64,000 bases of DNA from assembly GCA_963840535.1 (NCBI GenBank), contig CAWIZJ010000067.1, positions 93,134 through 157,133 on the forward strand. The letters are read 5' to 3'. The position numbers were made by a program, and so were the translations under genes. Origin of the DNA: VAZQ01 sp963840535. GTDB lineage: Bacteria; Pseudomonadota; Alphaproteobacteria; Rhizobiales; Xanthobacteraceae. The notes beneath the pieces were generated by a model. The model made no database searches and was not told the origin of the DNA. It saw only the letters and a list, made by a program, of their open reading frames with translations. Position 1 is the stretch's first letter. Every line of letters starts with the position of its first letter. Positions 7,386 to 17,540 of this stretch are shown piece by piece.

Positions 7386-10336
7386 TCAGCGATGAGCCCC
7401 GAGGATGCGGGTGAAGCTCGAGCGTACCTTCGCCTGCGTCTCCTCGATGAAGGCGTCGAGTGTGGCAAAATCGGGCACGTCCGCGGCACGCGCCAGAAGT
7501 GCGAGCAGGCCCGGCGCCGCCCCCTTCGGATCGAACGGACCCGAAAGGCACAGCCGCAATATCTGGGTCATATCGTGATAGAGCCGCACGGCCGACCGCA
7601 GGATCTCCGCGTCGTCCGTCGCCAGCACACCCAGGCGCCATGCCTTGTCGAGGACACGCGCAGTCGAGGTATCGAGAACTTCCGGGCTCTGCGAGGCATG
7701 AATCGAGCTGCAGGTATTGCGCAGCGAATTCGATGTCGATCAGGCCGCCGGCGACATACTTGAGATTCCAACGCTCGCTGTCGCCCTTCTCCTTGGCGAT
7801 CGCACCCCGCATCTCGACCACGTCGCCCGCGATCATCCGTGCATCGCGCGGTCTGCACAATACGCCGCGGATCACCGCCTCGACGCGCGCGGCGAATTCC
7901 GGCGAGGCCGACACCACCCGCGCGCGGGTGAGCGCCATGTGTTCCCAGGTCCAGGCTTCGCTTTCCTGATAGCCGGCAAATCCGTCGATCCCGGCGGCAA
8001 GCGGACCAGAGCGGCCCGATGGCCGCAGCCGCATATCGACCTGGTACAGGAGCCCATGGTTGGTCTGAACCGTGAGCGCACTGATCAAGCGCTGGGTCAG
8101 CCGCGAGAAATATTGCGCCCCGTAGAGCGGGCGCGGACCGACCGAATTCCGGATGCTCCCGATCGAAGTCATAGACGACGATCAGGTCGAGGTCGGAGGC
8201 CGCGGTCATCTCCCGGCCGCCGAGCTTCCCGAGCGCCAAGATCGCGGTCTGCTGGCCGGCAACACGCCCATGCTGGCGCGCGAAGCTCTCCTCGATGGAG
8301 CGATGGAGCGAGCGGATGAGCACATCCGCCAATCGCGCGAAGGTCTCGCCGGCCTGCTCAGCCGATGCCGTTCCGGACAGGATGCGCGTGCCGATCAGGA
8401 ACATCTGCTCCTGGGCGAAAATTCGCACACGATCGAGAAAGTCCTCGTAGGACGCGGCCTGCAGGAGCGAGCGCTCGAGCCCGGCGGCAAGCTCGGCGTC
8501 CTCCGGCAACGCGCCGAAGAAGCTCGGATCGATCACTGCGTCCATCACTTCGGGAAAATGCGCGAGACCGTCGGCGAGGCGTGGAGCCGCGCCGAGGACA
8601 AGCGCAATCAACGCGACCAGGTCGGGATTCTGCCGCAACAGTGAAAACAGCCGGCCGCCGCCGTGGAGACCGGCGAGGAAGCGGTCGAACGCGATCACGG
8701 CGCCGTCCGGGTTGGCGGAGCGAGCAAAATGATGAAGGAGAACCGGTACGATTTCGGCGAGTTGAGCGCGCGCGAACGCTCCCTTCAGCGAAGGATAGGC
8801 TCCGCCGTGCCAGTGCCGTACCAGCGTAGAGACCTCGAGCGGTTGTCGAAAACCCATCTCGGTGAGCCGATCGAGCGTCTCGCGATCGTCCGTCGCAGGT
8901 GGAAAGGTCAACGATCGGCGGCCAGCCTCTAGCGCCGGAGCATGCTCGAACAGCGTCGCATAATGGTGCTGCACCCGGCGCAGATGAGCCAGCAGCGCCT
9001 CCGCGAACGCGTCGCGGTCGGCGAACCCGGCGAAGCGCGCGAATCGCTCGAGCCCGTCGCGATCGGCAGGCAGGGTATGCGTCTGCTCGTCCGCCACCAT
9101 CTGCAGGCGGTTCTCGACGACGCGCAGGAAACGGTAGGCAGCGGCGAGATCGTCGCGCGCCGCTTCGTCGATCCAGCCGCCCTCCGCCAGGATCGACAGC
9201 GTCTGCAGGGTCTCCCTGGTGCGCAATTGCGGATGGCGTCCGCCGGCGATGAGCTGCTGCGTCTGCACGAAGAATTCGATCTCGCGGATACCGCCACGAC
9301 CGAGCTTGATGTTGTGTCCTTCGACCGCGATCTCATCGTGGCCGCGATAGGCGTGGATCTGCCGCTTCATCGCGTGGACGTCGGCGACCGCGGCGAAGTC
9401 GAGATACTTGCGCCAGATGAACGGCGACAATCCGGCGAGCAATCTCTCGCCTGCCCCGATGTCGCCGGCGCACGGCCTCGCCTTGATCAGAGCGGCACGC
9501 TCCCAGTTCTGCCCGCGGCTCTCGTAGTAGTCGAACGCCGCCGTGGTCGAGATCGCGATCTGGGTCGAGGCGGGATCGGGGCGCAGCCGGAGGTCGGTAC
9601 GGAACACGTAACCGTCGACGGTTCGCTGCTGCAGGAGCTTCACCAGGGTGCGCGTGATCCGAACGAAGAACGGCGCCGGCTCGACCCCCACCGCCAGCGC
9701 AGCAGAGTCGTAGAACACGATGAGGTCGATGTCGCTCGAATAGTTGAGCTCGCCCGCCCCCATCTTTCCCATGGCGAGCACGATATAGCCCGAGCTTCGA
9801 GCGGGGTGCGCCTCGACAATCGCGAGTCGCTCGCGGCGTTGTGCGTCGGCAATGAGATAGTCGACGGCCGCGCCGACCGCCGCATCGGCCAAGGCAGTCT
9901 GCAGCGCGATCACCTGCGTCACAGGCCAGACGCCGCCGAGATCGGCGAGCGCGATCAACAGCGACGCTTCCGCCTTCATGCGCCGAAGCAGGCGAATGAC
10001 CTCGGCTTCGTCACTGGTCGCCGCAACCGACGCCATCCTGCTCTCGAGAATGCCGTCGAATCGGTGGCGAGGCTCGGATTCGAGCAGCCCGACCAGCCGA
10101 TCCGCGTCGGCACGGGCCAGCTCCCACAGATGAGGCGAGCCGTCCGCGAGGCCGGCCAGGAGCCGGCCGAGCATCGGATGATCGGCGATGAGCCGCCGCA
10201 ACATGCGGCCGGCAGGCGCAGCGGCGATCTCGGAGAGCCAGTCCTCGACCCGCGTCCGCGCGGCCTCGGGGGCACAAAGGTGCGGCGCGGCGGCGAGGCG
10301 CTGTGCAAGCGAGCGGCCCTGCGTTTCAAGCACCAC
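7386..10336 (-). CDS. glnE: Bifunctional glutamine synthetase adenylyltransferase/deadenylylase (two frameshifts)
   Basis: GlnE attaches or removes AMP on glutamine synthetase in response to PII and glutamine. The GTG at 10336 follows GGAGG. The N-terminal deadenylylase nucleotidyltransferase domain is clear (SSDIDLIVFYD; VYDLRLRPD-like pattern), then the linker domain, then the C-terminal adenylyltransferase domain (AASDLDLIVVYDFD). The reading frame shifts near 8155 (after DREHPE) into the frame carrying PLYGAQYFSRLTQRL, and again near 7705 (after AAQYLQL) into the frame carrying HASQSPEVL and the C-terminus ILGAHR. Corrected length is about 980 residues, normal for the family. Both breaks are one-base shifts in otherwise excellent sequence, so assembly error is more likely than gene death. 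Confidence 0.92.
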
Positions 10337-10414
10337 CTCGATCCTCCGGACTTGCGCAGCTTTGGTTCAGTGCGCTTGGGCACGACCAAGCGATCCGTCG
10401 TGACAAAGACAGGG

Positions 10415-10439
10415 ATGGCCGGAACACGAGTCCGGCCAT
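10415..10439 (-). terminator. Hairpin between sensor kinase and glnE
   Basis: ATGGCCGGA and TCCGGCCAT form a perfect 9-bp stem with a 7-base loop, just downstream of the sensor kinase stop on the minus strand. The following bases are only mildly T-rich, so termination may be partial or Rho-assisted. Confidence 0.5.
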
Positions 10440-10485
10440 GGCGGGGCGGGGATATGATAGCGCCTTTCGGCGCGAACGGGGCTCC

Positions 10486-11901
10486 CTACGCGCTCGCTTC
10501 ACCCGCCACGGCACGCGGCAGCGAGATCACCGTCTTGAGGCCCGGATGGTTGTCCTCGAGCTTGAGCTCGCCGCCGTGGAGACGGGCCACCGCCGAGGCG
10601 AGGCTCAGTCCCAGGCCCGACCCCGGATGGGAGCGGCTCTGCTCGAGGCGCACGAAGCGCTCGACCGCACGGCCGCGATCGGCCGCCGGAATGCCGCGCC
10701 CGCCGTCGGCGACCGTGATCAGGATCCGCTCGCCCTCCCCGACCGCACGGACCACGATTTCGACCTCCTCGCCGTTGGCGCCCGTGCGGTCGCTTGCGCC
10801 ATATTTGATGGCGTTATCCACCAGATTGGCGAGCGCCTGGCTGATGAGCTCGCGATTGCCGCGCACCGGTGCCACCTCCGACGCCTCGACCGTGAGCTTT
10901 ATGCCCTTATCGTCGGCGAGCGGCTCGTAAAGCTCGCCCACTCCGCGCACAATCTCGGCGGCATCGACCTCCGTCATGCCGTCGCGCGCCTGTCCCAACT
11001 CCGCGCGCGCGATCATGAGCAGTGCATTGAAGGTGCGGATCAGCGCCTCCAATTCCTCGATCGTGCTCTCGAGCGCCTGCCGGTATTGGGATTCGTCCTC
11101 GGCGAGCCGCAGCGCCTCTTCGCACCTGTTCCGCAGCCTGGTGAGCGGCGTCTTGAGATCGTGCGCGATGTTGTCGGAGACCTCCTTGAGGCCGCGCATG
11201 AGCGCCTCGATGCGCTCGAGCATGACATTGAGATTGTCGGCGAGCCGATCGAGCTCGTCGCCGGTCCCGGCGATCGGGAGCCGGCCGGTCAAATCCCCGT
11301 CCATGATCTTGCGGGTCGTTTCCGTCATCGCATCGACGCGCTTGAGCACCCGTCGCGTCACGAACAGGCCGCCCGCGAGCCCCAGCACGATGACGATCGC
11401 CAACGACCAGCGACCGGCAGAGAACACGATGTCGCGCAGGCGGTTCCGCTCCTCGAGGTCGCGTCCCACCAGAAGCCGGAAACCACCGGGAAGCTGGAAC
11501 ACCCGTACCAGGGCATGATGCTCGGTCCCCTCGGGATCATCGTGACGGCGATAGACGGTCTCGATCCAGCCGGAACTCTCGAGAACGCCGGTCGCCAGTG
11601 ATCCCACATTGCCGGCAAGCCCCTCGCCCGCGCGGGTGGTGACGAGGTAGAGGCTCGATCCCGGCCGCCGGGACCTGGCATCGACGACGAAGACCAGACG
11701 GCGCAGGCCGCCTTGGCGATATTGCTCGGCGAGACCGGTAATCTCGGCATCGACCGTCTGCGTGATCTGATCGGTGATCAGCCGACGCGTATTCCATGCG
11801 AAGTAGCCGAGAAGGAAGGCGGCAAACAAAGCAAAGATCGTCAGATAGACCAACGTCAGCTTGAACGCGGTCGTGCGCAGGAGCTTGCCGAGCGCCGTCA
11901 T
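10486..11901 (-). CDS. Membrane sensor histidine kinase (HAMP-HisKA-HATPase)
   Basis: A 471-residue inner-membrane kinase. Transmembrane helices lie at about 15-35 and 165-185, enclosing a periplasmic sensor of about 125 residues. A HAMP linker follows (RRVLKRVD onward), then the dimerisation/phosphoacceptor site with His247 in IAHDLKTPL, the N box NLVDNAIKYG, the G1 box DGGRGI and the G2 box GSGLGLSL. It lies 41 bases downstream of its response regulator, so the two form a pair. The same kinase/regulator pair between degP and glnE is, as far as I know, conserved in many Rhizobiales. The signal is not known from sequence. Confidence 0.93.
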   Translation of the reverse strand: MTALGKLLRTTAFKLTLVYLTIFALFAAFLLGYFAWNTRRLITDQITQTVDAEITGLAEQYRQGGLRRLVFVVDARSRRPGSSLYLVTTRAGEGLAGNVGSLATGVLESSGWIETVYRRHDDPEGTEHHALVRVFQLPGGFRLLVGRDLEERNRLRDIVFSAGRWSLAIVIVLGLAGGLFVTRRVLKRVDAMTETTRKIMDGDLTGRLPIAGTGDELDRLADNLNVMLERIEALMRGLKEVSDNIAHDLKTPLTRLRNRCEEALRLAEDESQYRQALESTIEELEALIRTFNALLMIARAELGQARDGMTEVDAAEIVRGVGELYEPLADDKGIKLTVEASEVAPVRGNRELISQALANLVDNAIKYGASDRTGANGEEVEIVVRAVGEGERILITVADGGRGIPAADRGRAVERFVRLEQSRSHPGSGLGLSLASAVARLHGGELKLEDNHPGLKTVISLPRAVAGEASA

Positions 11902-11942
11902 CCTTCACCCGTGGTTTCCCAGCAAGCGGGCCGACGACGCCA

Positions 11943-12617
11943 TCATTTGCCGTCGCGGATCACATAACCTGCGCCGCGCACGGTGTGCAGCAGTGCCTGG
12001 GTGAAACCTTTATCAATCTTCGAGCGCAGCCGCGAGATATGTACGTCGATGACGTTGGTCTGCGGATCGAAATGGTAGTCCCACACGTTCTCCAGCAGCA
12101 TGGTGCGGGTGACCACCTGCCCTGCATGCTTCATCAGGTATTCGAGCAGGCGAAACTCGCGCGGCTGCAGCACGATTTCCTGGCCGGCGCGCGTTACCTG
12201 ATGCGACAGCCGGTCGAGCTCGAGGTCGCCCACCCGATAGACGGTTTCCTCGCGGCCCCCGCGCCTGCGTGCCAGAACCTCGGTGCGCGCCAACAGCTCC
12301 GCGAACGAGTAGGGCTTGGGCAGGTAATCGTCGCCGCCCGCGCGCAGGCCCTTGACCCGATCATCGACCTGCCCCAGCGCCGAGAGGATGAGCGCCGGCG
12401 TCTCGATGCCCTTGCTGCGAAGAGTGCCGATCACCGACAGTCCGTCGAGCTTGGGCAGCATGCGATCGACGATCAGCACGTCGTATTGACCGTCGAGCGC
12501 TTGAGCCAAGCCCTCCTCACCATCGACCGCCAGGTCAGCCACATGCCCGACCTCGCGGAATGCCTTGGCGAGGTAGTCGGCGGCATCGCGGTCGTCCTCG
12601 ATGATCAGCAGACGCAT
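11943..12617 (-). CDS. OmpR/PhoB-type response regulator
   Basis: A 224-residue DNA-binding regulator. The start at 12617 (MRLLIIEDD) puts the acidic pocket at the usual position; the longer frame adds 39 residues that look untranslated. The receiver domain has Asp8/Asp9 and the phosphoacceptor Asp51 (IVDRMLP), and the later GGDDYLPKPY holds the conserved Lys. Residues about 125-222 are a winged-helix domain (NVIDVHISRLRSKID, TVRGAGYVI). It pairs with the kinase just downstream. An 11-bp hairpin separates it from degP upstream. Confidence 0.94.
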   Translation of the reverse strand: MRLLIIEDDRDAADYLAKAFREVGHVADLAVDGEEGLAQALDGQYDVLIVDRMLPKLDGLSVIGTLRSKGIETPALILSALGQVDDRVKGLRAGGDDYLPKPYSFAELLARTEVLARRRGGREETVYRVGDLELDRLSHQVTRAGQEIVLQPREFRLLEYLMKHAGQVVTRTMLLENVWDYHFDPQTNVIDVHISRLRSKIDKGFTQALLHTVRGAGYVIRDGK

Positions 12618-12738
12618 GACGAAGCGACCGTCTTTCGAAAAAACGAGTTCTCTTGAGGCGGGACGGTGTGGGGCTGAACCGATCATAGCGGCAGTCTCTC
12701 GAAGTGTCCCGCTCGGGGCGGGGTCGACCCACATGATG

Positions 12739-12770
12739 CGAGGGGCGGCAGTTCGACCCGCCGCCCCTCG
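12739..12770 (-). terminator. Strong GC hairpin downstream of degP
   Basis: CGAGGGGCGGC at 12739-12749 pairs perfectly with GCCGCCCCTCG at 12760-12770, with a 10-base loop. It lies between the degP stop and the regulator start. There is no T-tract, so it may attenuate, stabilise an mRNA end or act with Rho rather than terminate by itself. Confidence 0.5.
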
Positions 12771-12901
12771 ACCAACTCCATGCCGGCGGGGGCGACGGAA
12801 GCCGGAACAGAGTTAGAAAGGATGGGGACGGACCATGAGCCCGTCCCCTGGTTCGTACCGTCGGCGGGGGGCGACGATGCCGACGGTGCGCCCCATTCCG
12901 C

Positions 12902-14425
12902 TCAAGCGCGACCGAGCCGCAATGCTACGAACTTGGTGGCTTCGCCGGACTTCACCCGGAACAGGACCGTGCGCTTGCCCTCCTTCTGCGCGTCTCCGAG
13001 GACGCTGCGCACATCCGCCGGATTGGCAACCTTCTTGCCGGCAACCTCCAGAATGATGTCGCCGGTCTTGAAGCCCTGATCCGCGGCAATCCCGTTGGGA
13101 TCGACGTTGGTGACCATCACGCCCTCCGAGCCGCCACCGGCAACCTGGCCGGCGGGGGCGAGCGTAAGGCCGAGCCGCGGCACATCGGTCCCGCTCGGGT
13201 TGGAGGAGTCGGGCGTTGCCGCGCGCGCTTCGCGCTCGTTGGGCAATTCCCCGAGCGTGAGCGAGATGTTCTTCTCCTCGCCCTTGCGCCATACCGTCAA
13301 TTTCGCCGTTGCGCCGGGCGCCATGGACCCGATCTGCTTGGCCAGATCGCGGGCGTCCTTGACCGGAGTGCCGTTGACCGAGGTGATGACGTCACCGGCC
13401 ACGATTCCGGCCTTGGCCGCCGGGCCGTTCGCCTGCGGATCGGCAACCAGCGCACCCTGCTGTGCCTTGAGGCCGAGACTCTCGGCAAGGTCGGCGGTGA
13501 CTGGCTGGATCTGGACGCCGATCCAGCCGCGGGTCACCGCACCCTTCTCCTTGAGCTGGTCGACGACCGACTTCACCGTCCCGACGGGGATCGCGAAGGC
13601 TATACCGACCGAGCCGCCGGAGGGGGAAAAGATGGCGGTGTTGACGCCGATGACGTTGCCGTCGACATCGAAGGTGGGGCCACCCGAATTGCCTTTGTTG
13701 ACCGGGGCGTCGATCTGGATGAAATCGTCGTAGGGACCGGCCCCGATGTCGCGCCCGCGTGCCGAGACGATGCCGGCAGTGACGGTACCGCCGAGACCGA
13801 ACGGATTGCCGACCGCAAGGACCCAGTCGCCGATGCGCGGTGCCTTCTCGGACAAGTTGACATAGGAGAAATCGCTGCGCCCCTCGACCTTGATCAGCGC
13901 GAGGTCGGTACGCTGATCGGTCCCGATCACCTTGGCGGTATAGCTCTTGCCGTCGTCGGTCACGATCTCGACGGTGTCGGCCTTATCGACCACGTGATTG
14001 TTGGTGACGGCATAGCCGTCGCTGCTGATGAAGAAGCCCGAGCCCTGGCCGGTCGTAAAGCGTTGGCGCGGCGCGCGCGGCTCGTCGGGAAGGGCGCCCT
14101 CAGGCGCGCCGAAGCGTCTGAAGAAGCGCTCCATCTGAGAATTCGGAGGCGAGCCGTCGAAGAGCCCCATCAATTTGGGACCGCCGACCTTGACCCGCAC
14201 CGAGATCACTGCAGGCTTGACCTTCTCGACAACGTCGGCGAATCCGACCGGACGCTGGCCGCCCTGAGCATAGGCGATGCTGGTGAGTGCCGGGCCGGTG
14301 GCCTTTGGAAGCAATCCCGCGCTGCCGAGCAGGATGGTCACTCCCAAGCCGGCGACGCCGGCAAGCAGAACGAGGCGACGTGCGGAGAGAATGCGCACTT
14401 CCGGAGCGGGAACGCTCGCAGTCAT
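12902..14425 (-). CDS. degP: Periplasmic serine protease/chaperone, DegP/HtrA family
   Basis: A 507-residue protein with a membrane or signal segment at about 17-37, then a trypsin-like protease domain with catalytic His144 (TNNHVVD), Asp174 (TDLALIKV) and Ser247 (GNSGGP). Two PDZ domains follow, at about 285-375 and 405-500. The family degrades or refolds misfolded envelope proteins. It lies between cytochrome c maturation genes and a two-component pair, the order seen in other Rhizobiales. Envelope-stress regulation is plausible but not shown. Confidence 0.95.
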   Translation of the reverse strand: MTASVPAPEVRILSARRLVLLAGVAGLGVTILLGSAGLLPKATGPALTSIAYAQGGQRPVGFADVVEKVKPAVISVRVKVGGPKLMGLFDGSPPNSQMERFFRRFGAPEGALPDEPRAPRQRFTTGQGSGFFISSDGYAVTNNHVVDKADTVEIVTDDGKSYTAKVIGTDQRTDLALIKVEGRSDFSYVNLSEKAPRIGDWVLAVGNPFGLGGTVTAGIVSARGRDIGAGPYDDFIQIDAPVNKGNSGGPTFDVDGNVIGVNTAIFSPSGGSVGIAFAIPVGTVKSVVDQLKEKGAVTRGWIGVQIQPVTADLAESLGLKAQQGALVADPQANGPAAKAGIVAGDVITSVNGTPVKDARDLAKQIGSMAPGATAKLTVWRKGEEKNISLTLGELPNEREARAATPDSSNPSGTDVPRLGLTLAPAGQVAGGGSEGVMVTNVDPNGIAADQGFKTGDIILEVAGKKVANPADVRSVLGDAQKEGKRTVLFRVKSGEATKFVALRLGRA

Positions 14426-14549
14426 ATCGGCAACTCCATGTTTGTGACGGCCACGAAGGCCCTCTTGATGGCGGGAAGATGGGTGGCCGCTCCTTACCGG
14501 GCACTGACCAGAAGATTAATCTTTGGTAAGGTCCGTGACGCGGCCGTAT

Positions 14550-15059
14550 TCAACCGCTTGATCGAATGTCGGAGGTTTCAGCCCGGTCGAGAAGCTCGGA
14601 GAGCCGCGCCTCTTCATCAGGCGTGAGCTGCGCCGGCTCGGAAATCGTCGACCCGGCTCGGGCCCGCATCCGGTAGCGGCGCGAGATCGCGAACAGCCCG
14701 AACGCACCGAACAGCAGAAACGCGGCGGGGCCCAGCCACAACAACACCGTATGCGACGAAAAACGCGGTCTGAGCAGAACGAACTCGCCGTAGCGCGCGA
14801 CCAGAAAATCGATGACCTGACGATCGCTGTCGCCCGACTGCAGTCTTTCGCGTACCAGGACCCGAAGATCGCGGGCGAGGGGCGCATCCGAGTCGTCGAT
14901 AGACTGGTTTTGGCAGACCATGCAGCGCAGTTCCTTGGACAGGGCGCGAGCGCGAGTCTCGAGCGCCGGGTCGGAAAGGATCTCGCCGGGCTCGACGGCA
15001 TGGAGCCGCGGAGCATTCACCAGTGTCAATGCCACGACGACGACGGTCAGCCACCGCAT
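14550..15059 (-). CDS. ccmH: Cytochrome c maturation thiol-redox protein CcmH/CycL
   Basis: A 169-residue protein with a signal peptide (residues 1-22), the diagnostic LRCMVCQNQS motif with Cys46 and Cys49, a short helical domain and one transmembrane helix at about 104-125 followed by a cytoplasmic tail. In cytochrome c assembly it reduces the CxxCH cysteines of apocytochrome so that heme can attach. It starts 7 bases after the ccmF stop and is the last ccm gene of the operon. Confidence 0.95.
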   Translation of the reverse strand: MRWLTVVVVALTLVNAPRLHAVEPGEILSDPALETRARALSKELRCMVCQNQSIDDSDAPLARDLRVLVRERLQSGDSDRQVIDFLVARYGEFVLLRPRFSSHTVLLWLGPAAFLLFGAFGLFAISRRYRMRARAGSTISEPAQLTPDEEARLSELLDRAETSDIRSSG

Positions 15060-15066
15060 TGTCGCT

Positions 15067-17049
15067 CTACTCCGCCGGCGCCAGCACGGCCTTGCCCTTG
15101 GCCGGCTTCGGGGCTCCGACGCGCAGACGGCGGTCGGATAGCGACAGTGCCCCGCCGAGGACCATCACTCCCGCGCCGAGCCAGATCAGCAAGACCAGCG
15201 GCTTGTAGTACAACCGCAGCGCCAGCGAACCGTCCGCGTTCGGATCCCCGAGCGACATGTAGAGCTGGGAGAATCCGCGTGTCATCAGTGCGGTCTCGGT
15301 CGTGCTGGTGCCGCGCGAGGGAAAGTTGCGCTTTGCCGGCGTCATGGTGCCGATGACCTCGCCGTTGCGGCGGACAGTGAACCGGGCCGCAAGCTCACGA
15401 TAGTTGGGTCCTTGCCGCGTAGCCATCCCGTCGAAATGGAGCTCATAACGTCGGATCGAGATCGATTGACCGGGCTGGAGCTCGGCGATCCGCTCGCTGC
15501 CCCATTGCGTCTCGCCGATGATCCCCAGCAGTGCGATGCCGAGCCCGAAATGGGCGAAAGCCGCCCCCCAGGTCGAGCGCGGCAGACCCTTGGCGCGCAG
15601 AAACGCGGTCGCCAGCGGGACCTTGAGCACGCCGGTGCGCTCGACGATCTCGGTAGCGGCGCCGGCCATCACGAACAACGCAAGGCCGATCGCGAACGGA
15701 ACCAGGATGGGGCCCCCTCCTTCCATAGCGAAAATCACCGCAACGGTGATCGCGGCAATCGCCGCCGCACCAACCAGGCGTTGGGCGACCCCGAGCAGGT
15801 CCCCGCGCTTCCACGCGAGCAGGGGGCCGAACGGCACGGCGACAAGAAGCGGGATGAACAACGGAACGAAGGTGGCGTTGAAGAACGGAGGGCCTACCGA
15901 GATTTTCTCTCCGGTCAGCGCCTCGAGCGCCAGCGGATAGAGCGTGCCGACAAACACCGTGGCGCAGGCACTGACCAGGAAGAGATTGTTGAGCACGAGC
16001 GCGCCCTCGCGCGACACCGGGGCGAACAGACCGCCTTGCTTGAGCAACGGCGCACGCAGTGCGAACAGCGCCAGCCCGCCTCCGATGTACAGCACCAGGA
16101 TCACCAGGATGAAGACCCCACGCGTGGGATCGGTGGCGAAGGCATGAACCGACGTGAGCACACCCGAGCGCACCAGGAAAGTGCCGATGAGCGATAGCGA
16201 AAAGGCGAGAATCGCGAGCAGGATGGTCCAGATCTTGAGTGCATTGCGCTTCTCCATCACCAGAGCGGAGTGCAGGAGCGCGGTGGCGGCGAGCCATGGC
16301 ATGAACGAGGCGTTCTCCACCGGGTCCCAGAACCACCAGCCGCCCCAGCCCAGCGTGTAGTAGGCCCAATACGAGCCCATCGCGATGCCGAGCGTGAGGA
16401 AAATCCAGGCCAGCAACGTCCACGGGCGTACCCAGCGCGCCCACGCGGCGTCGATCCGCCCATCGATCAATGCGGCGATGGCGAACGAGAACGAAATCGA
16501 GAGGCCAACGTAGCCGACGTACAGAAGCGGCGGATGAATGGCGAGGCCGGGATCCTGCAGGAGGGGGTTGAGGTCCCGGCCTTCCAGCGGCGGGTCGCCG
16601 ATGCGCAGGAACGGATTCGACGTCGCGAGGATAAAGAGATTGAACGCGACGGCGATCAAGGCCTGCACGCCGAGCACATTGGCCTTGAGCCTTGCCGGCA
16701 AATTGCCGCCGAGCAGCGCAACCAGAGCGCCGAACAGGCCCAGAATGAGAACCCACAGCACCATCGAACCCTCGTGGTTGCCCCATACGCCGGTGATCTT
16801 GTAGATCAGCGGCTTGGCGGAATGAGAGTTCTCGAAAACGTTGACGACCGAAAAGTCCGATCGCAGATAGCAGATCACGAGCGCGCCGAAGGCGATCGCC
16901 AAAAAGCAGAATTGCGCGACCGCGGTCGGACTGGCCACTGCCATCAGCACCGGATCGTTCGCGCGCGCACCGATGATCGGCACGCAGGCCTGAACGAGCG
17001 CGAGGAGCAGGGCGAGCACGAGCGCGTAATGGCCGAGTTCGGCGATCAC
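15067..17049 (-). CDS. ccmF: Heme lyase subunit CcmF/CycK
   Basis: A 660-residue polytopic membrane protein with many helices. The tryptophan-rich heme-handling motif GWGGWWFWDPVENASFMPWL is intact, and the N-terminal region (GVWGNHEGSMVLW) is typical. CcmF takes heme from holo-CcmE and joins it to apocytochrome c in the periplasm. Its GTG start overlaps the ccmE stop by 4 bases (GTGA), so translation is coupled. Confidence 0.96.
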   Translation of the reverse strand: MIAELGHYALVLALLLALVQACVPIIGARANDPVLMAVASPTAVAQFCFLAIAFGALVICYLRSDFSVVNVFENSHSAKPLIYKITGVWGNHEGSMVLWVLILGLFGALVALLGGNLPARLKANVLGVQALIAVAFNLFILATSNPFLRIGDPPLEGRDLNPLLQDPGLAIHPPLLYVGYVGLSISFSFAIAALIDGRIDAAWARWVRPWTLLAWIFLTLGIAMGSYWAYYTLGWGGWWFWDPVENASFMPWLAATALLHSALVMEKRNALKIWTILLAILAFSLSLIGTFLVRSGVLTSVHAFATDPTRGVFILVILVLYIGGGLALFALRAPLLKQGGLFAPVSREGALVLNNLFLVSACATVFVGTLYPLALEALTGEKISVGPPFFNATFVPLFIPLLVAVPFGPLLAWKRGDLLGVAQRLVGAAAIAAITVAVIFAMEGGGPILVPFAIGLALFVMAGAATEIVERTGVLKVPLATAFLRAKGLPRSTWGAAFAHFGLGIALLGIIGETQWGSERIAELQPGQSISIRRYELHFDGMATRQGPNYRELAARFTVRRNGEVIGTMTPAKRNFPSRGTSTTETALMTRGFSQLYMSLGDPNADGSLALRLYYKPLVLLIWLGAGVMVLGGALSLSDRRLRVGAPKPAKGKAVLAPAE

Positions 17050-17522
17050 GGGGATCTCCCCTGCGGCCCTGCAGCCGGTTTCAGCTCGCGATCGTCCTTC
17101 CAGTGGCCCTGCTTGCGCAAGGCGTCGGCAACTTCTTTGGGCATGTAGGTCTCGTCGTGCTTGGCGAGCACGCTATCGGCGCGGAACGTTCCGTAGCTGT
17201 CGAGCGATCCCTCGGCAACGACCCCCTGCCCTTCGCGGAAGAGATCCGGCAGCAAGCCTCGATAGGCGACCGGGACTGTGCTCCGGCCGTCGGTCACGTC
17301 GAAGCGGACGACGAGACCCTCGCCGCGCTGCACGCTTCCCGCCTTGACCAGACCGCCGATGCGGATGCGAGTTCCCGGCTTGACCTGCTTCTCGAGCACG
17401 TCGGTCGGCGAGTTGAAGAAGACGATCGAATCCTCGAGCGCGTTGAGCACCAGCGCAACTGCCAGCGCGAGCACACCCAGCGCGGCACCGATCAATGCCA
17501 GGCGTCGTTGCTTGCGGGTCAT
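17046..17522 (-). CDS. ccmE: Periplasmic heme chaperone CcmE/CycJ
   Basis: A 158-residue protein with a single N-terminal membrane anchor (about 9-28) and an OB-fold periplasmic domain. His122 in KHDETYMP is the residue that binds heme covalently in this family, with Tyr126 completing the HxxxY motif. The C-terminal tail is short and polar. It lies 18 bases downstream of the ccmI stop and overlaps ccmF. Confidence 0.96.
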   Translation of the reverse strand: MTRKQRRLALIGAALGVLALAVALVLNALEDSIVFFNSPTDVLEKQVKPGTRIRIGGLVKAGSVQRGEGLVVRFDVTDGRSTVPVAYRGLLPDLFREGQGVVAEGSLDSYGTFRADSVLAKHDETYMPKEVADALRKQGHWKDDRELKPAAGPQGRSP

Positions 17523-17540
17523 CGCGCCATCCTCGGACCC

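Noticed and set aside
8942..10930. 662-residue plus-strand open frame
   Set aside because: It is antisense to glnE and the sensor kinase; Arg/Glu/Gln/His-rich composition with no family pattern, as expected of a shadow in high-GC DNA.
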